Of a DNA stretch of 64,000 nt, positions 63,302 to 64,000 are shown piece by piece. Both the position numbers and the translations under genes were made by a program. This DNA comes from a candidate division Zixibacteria bacterium HGW-Zixibacteria-1 (GTDB taxonomy: Bacteria; Zixibacteria; MSB-5A5; GN15; PGXB01), in contig PGXB01000010.1 of assembly GCA_002838945.1 (NCBI GenBank), forward strand, positions 1-64,000. The letters run 5' to 3'. How positions within the stretch are numbered: the first letter of the stretch is position 1; each line of letters begins with the position of its first letter. A model generated the notes under the pieces. The model made no database searches and was not told the DNA's origin. It saw nothing but the letters and a program-made list of their open reading frames with translations.

Positions 63302-63339
63302 TATCTGCTCGAAGCTTAATCGAAAGCCGCCAAGATGCC

Positions 63340-64000
63340 TTATTTCTTTTCGATCAGGAAAATGCGCCCGTCGGGGAAGTCAATTTTCACCGGTATACCC
63401 TTGCGCATATTGTCCGAAGTTATAACCACCGGTTCCACGCCCTCACCCGCCAGCAGGTCGGTCATTTTGAGACGGGCCGAGGCGATTCCCAGCTTACGCA
63501 GATCCACCCTGACGATAACATCGCGGGAAGAGGTATCATTGATCGACGATAATTCACCCGCCGGCGGCGCCACCATAAACAGCACCGCTTTCTTGCCCGA
63601 TTTATAAACCGAAATATCGACCGAAGGATCGGAACAATACAAATATGGCTGGATGCCGTTTTCGGCCAGAAGGTTTTCCAGAAAGACCATCTTGTTATGG
63701 TCGCAGTTGGAACCAAGATTGAATGTGAAAAGATACAGGGTGCCCTTGTAGCGGGATGAGGCCACACCCACGTTTTTCTTGCTCAGAGTAGCCAGCTTCC
63801 GGACCTTGTTGTCGGTCGAAAGCACGTTGCCGTAGTAGCCGGCGGTAAACTGGATACCTTTCAACTGGATCAGTTTAATAATGTCGATGCCACCGCCAAG
63901 AGCGGTCTTGATTCTCATATGTCGAGATAAAACCGGGCAATCCTTGAACTCTTCGTCATACTTGGGCATCAGGCCGCACATAATGACATTGACGCCTCTT
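63340..64000 (-). CDS. C-terminal part of a glycoside-hydrolase-like protein (runs off the window)
   Basis: The frame is open from the right edge (no stop up to base 64000) to a stop at 63340, about 220 residues. An internal Met at 63981 is unlikely to be the start because coding-like RGVNVIMCGLMPKYDEEF crosses it. That stretch and the following small beta domains remind me of the C-terminus of GH35/GH42-type beta-galactosidases, but the catalytic part lies outside the window. It may be an uncharacterised relative without activity. It is 38 bases upstream of ggt in the same direction. Confidence 0.55.
   Translation of the reverse strand, partial: RGVNVIMCGLMPKYDEEFKDCPVLSRHMRIKTALGGGIDIIKLIQLKGIQFTAGYYGNVLSTDNKVRKLATLSKKNVGVASSRYKGTLYLFTFNLGSNCDHNKMVFLENLLAENGIQPYLYCSDPSVDISVYKSGKKAVLFMVAPPAGELSSINDTSSRDVIVRVDLRKLGIASARLKMTDLLAGEGVEPVVITSDNMRKGIPVKIDFPDGRIFLIEKK

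Overview
The window looks like chromosome of a free-living Gram-negative-type (diderm) bacterium with about 50% G+C. It carries an OmpA-type porin, lipoboxes, an exosortase with EpsI, minor type IV pilins, YbbR, DUF5683, FG-GAP and propeller surface proteins, and secreted proteins of the 'YQGRLTD' type. This mixture resembles the FCB superphylum and reminds me most of candidate phylum Zixibacteria. That placement comes from family content only; there is no rRNA here to test it. I found no tRNA, rRNA, CRISPR array, transposase or prophage.

Layout. 1-12.3 kb: PAP2 phosphatase, a polytopic membrane protein, a TetR regulator with a probable operator, inositol-3-phosphate synthase, tmk, an S41 protease, a HAD phosphatase, a nucleotidyltransferase fused to a degenerate phosphomannomutase domain, and asnS. 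12.3-20.4 kb: a surface protein built on decapeptide repeats, a GNAT enzyme with a frameshifted end, a pilV-pilW-pilX set followed by a second pilX-like copy, and a DUF5666 lipoprotein. 20.9-26.5 kb: DMT transporter, exported peroxiredoxin, HMA protein, YbjQ, AlkD-like protein, SDR, an AT-rich nuclease-like gene and an amidinotransferase-fold enzyme. 26.5-34.8 kb: exosortase and EpsI, a UbiA-type prenyltransferase, then a probable redox module (Tat-exported DUF362 protein, NapH/NapG-like iron-sulfur fusion, DUF6599 lipoprotein), a DUF3108-like protein, a diacylglycerol-kinase-like enzyme and a DUF5683 protein.

34.8-48.9 kb is almost entirely on the minus strand: a HEAT-repeat/HD-GYP pair (the second gene has an A6 frameshift near its start), a gmd-rmd-UDP-sugar dehydrogenase operon, and a long run from nfi through an M20 amidohydrolase, propeller, FG-GAP, zinc-ribbon and YbbR genes to tsaD. 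49.1-64 kb: OmpA/TSP3 protein, GT4 glycosyltransferase, an unrecognised 372-residue protein, SpoIID-anmK-nagZ-diguanylate cyclase (cell-wall turnover beside c-di-GMP synthesis), cstA, a bactofilin-like membrane protein, gamma-glutamyltransferase, and the C-terminal part of a glycoside-hydrolase-like protein running off the right edge.

The main theme is the cell envelope: nucleotide sugars (GDP-mannose, 6-deoxyhexose and uronic-acid routes), glycosyl and lipid transfer, protein sorting, pili and muropeptide recovery. Both a c-di-GMP synthase and a potential c-di-GMP phosphodiesterase are present. The best candidates for something undescribed are the DUF362/iron-sulfur/DUF6599 module, the pilX-like pair with beta-helical bodies, the AT-rich nuclease-like gene, an endonuclease V homologue with a catalytic Asp replaced by Pro, and the dead phosphomannomutase domain.
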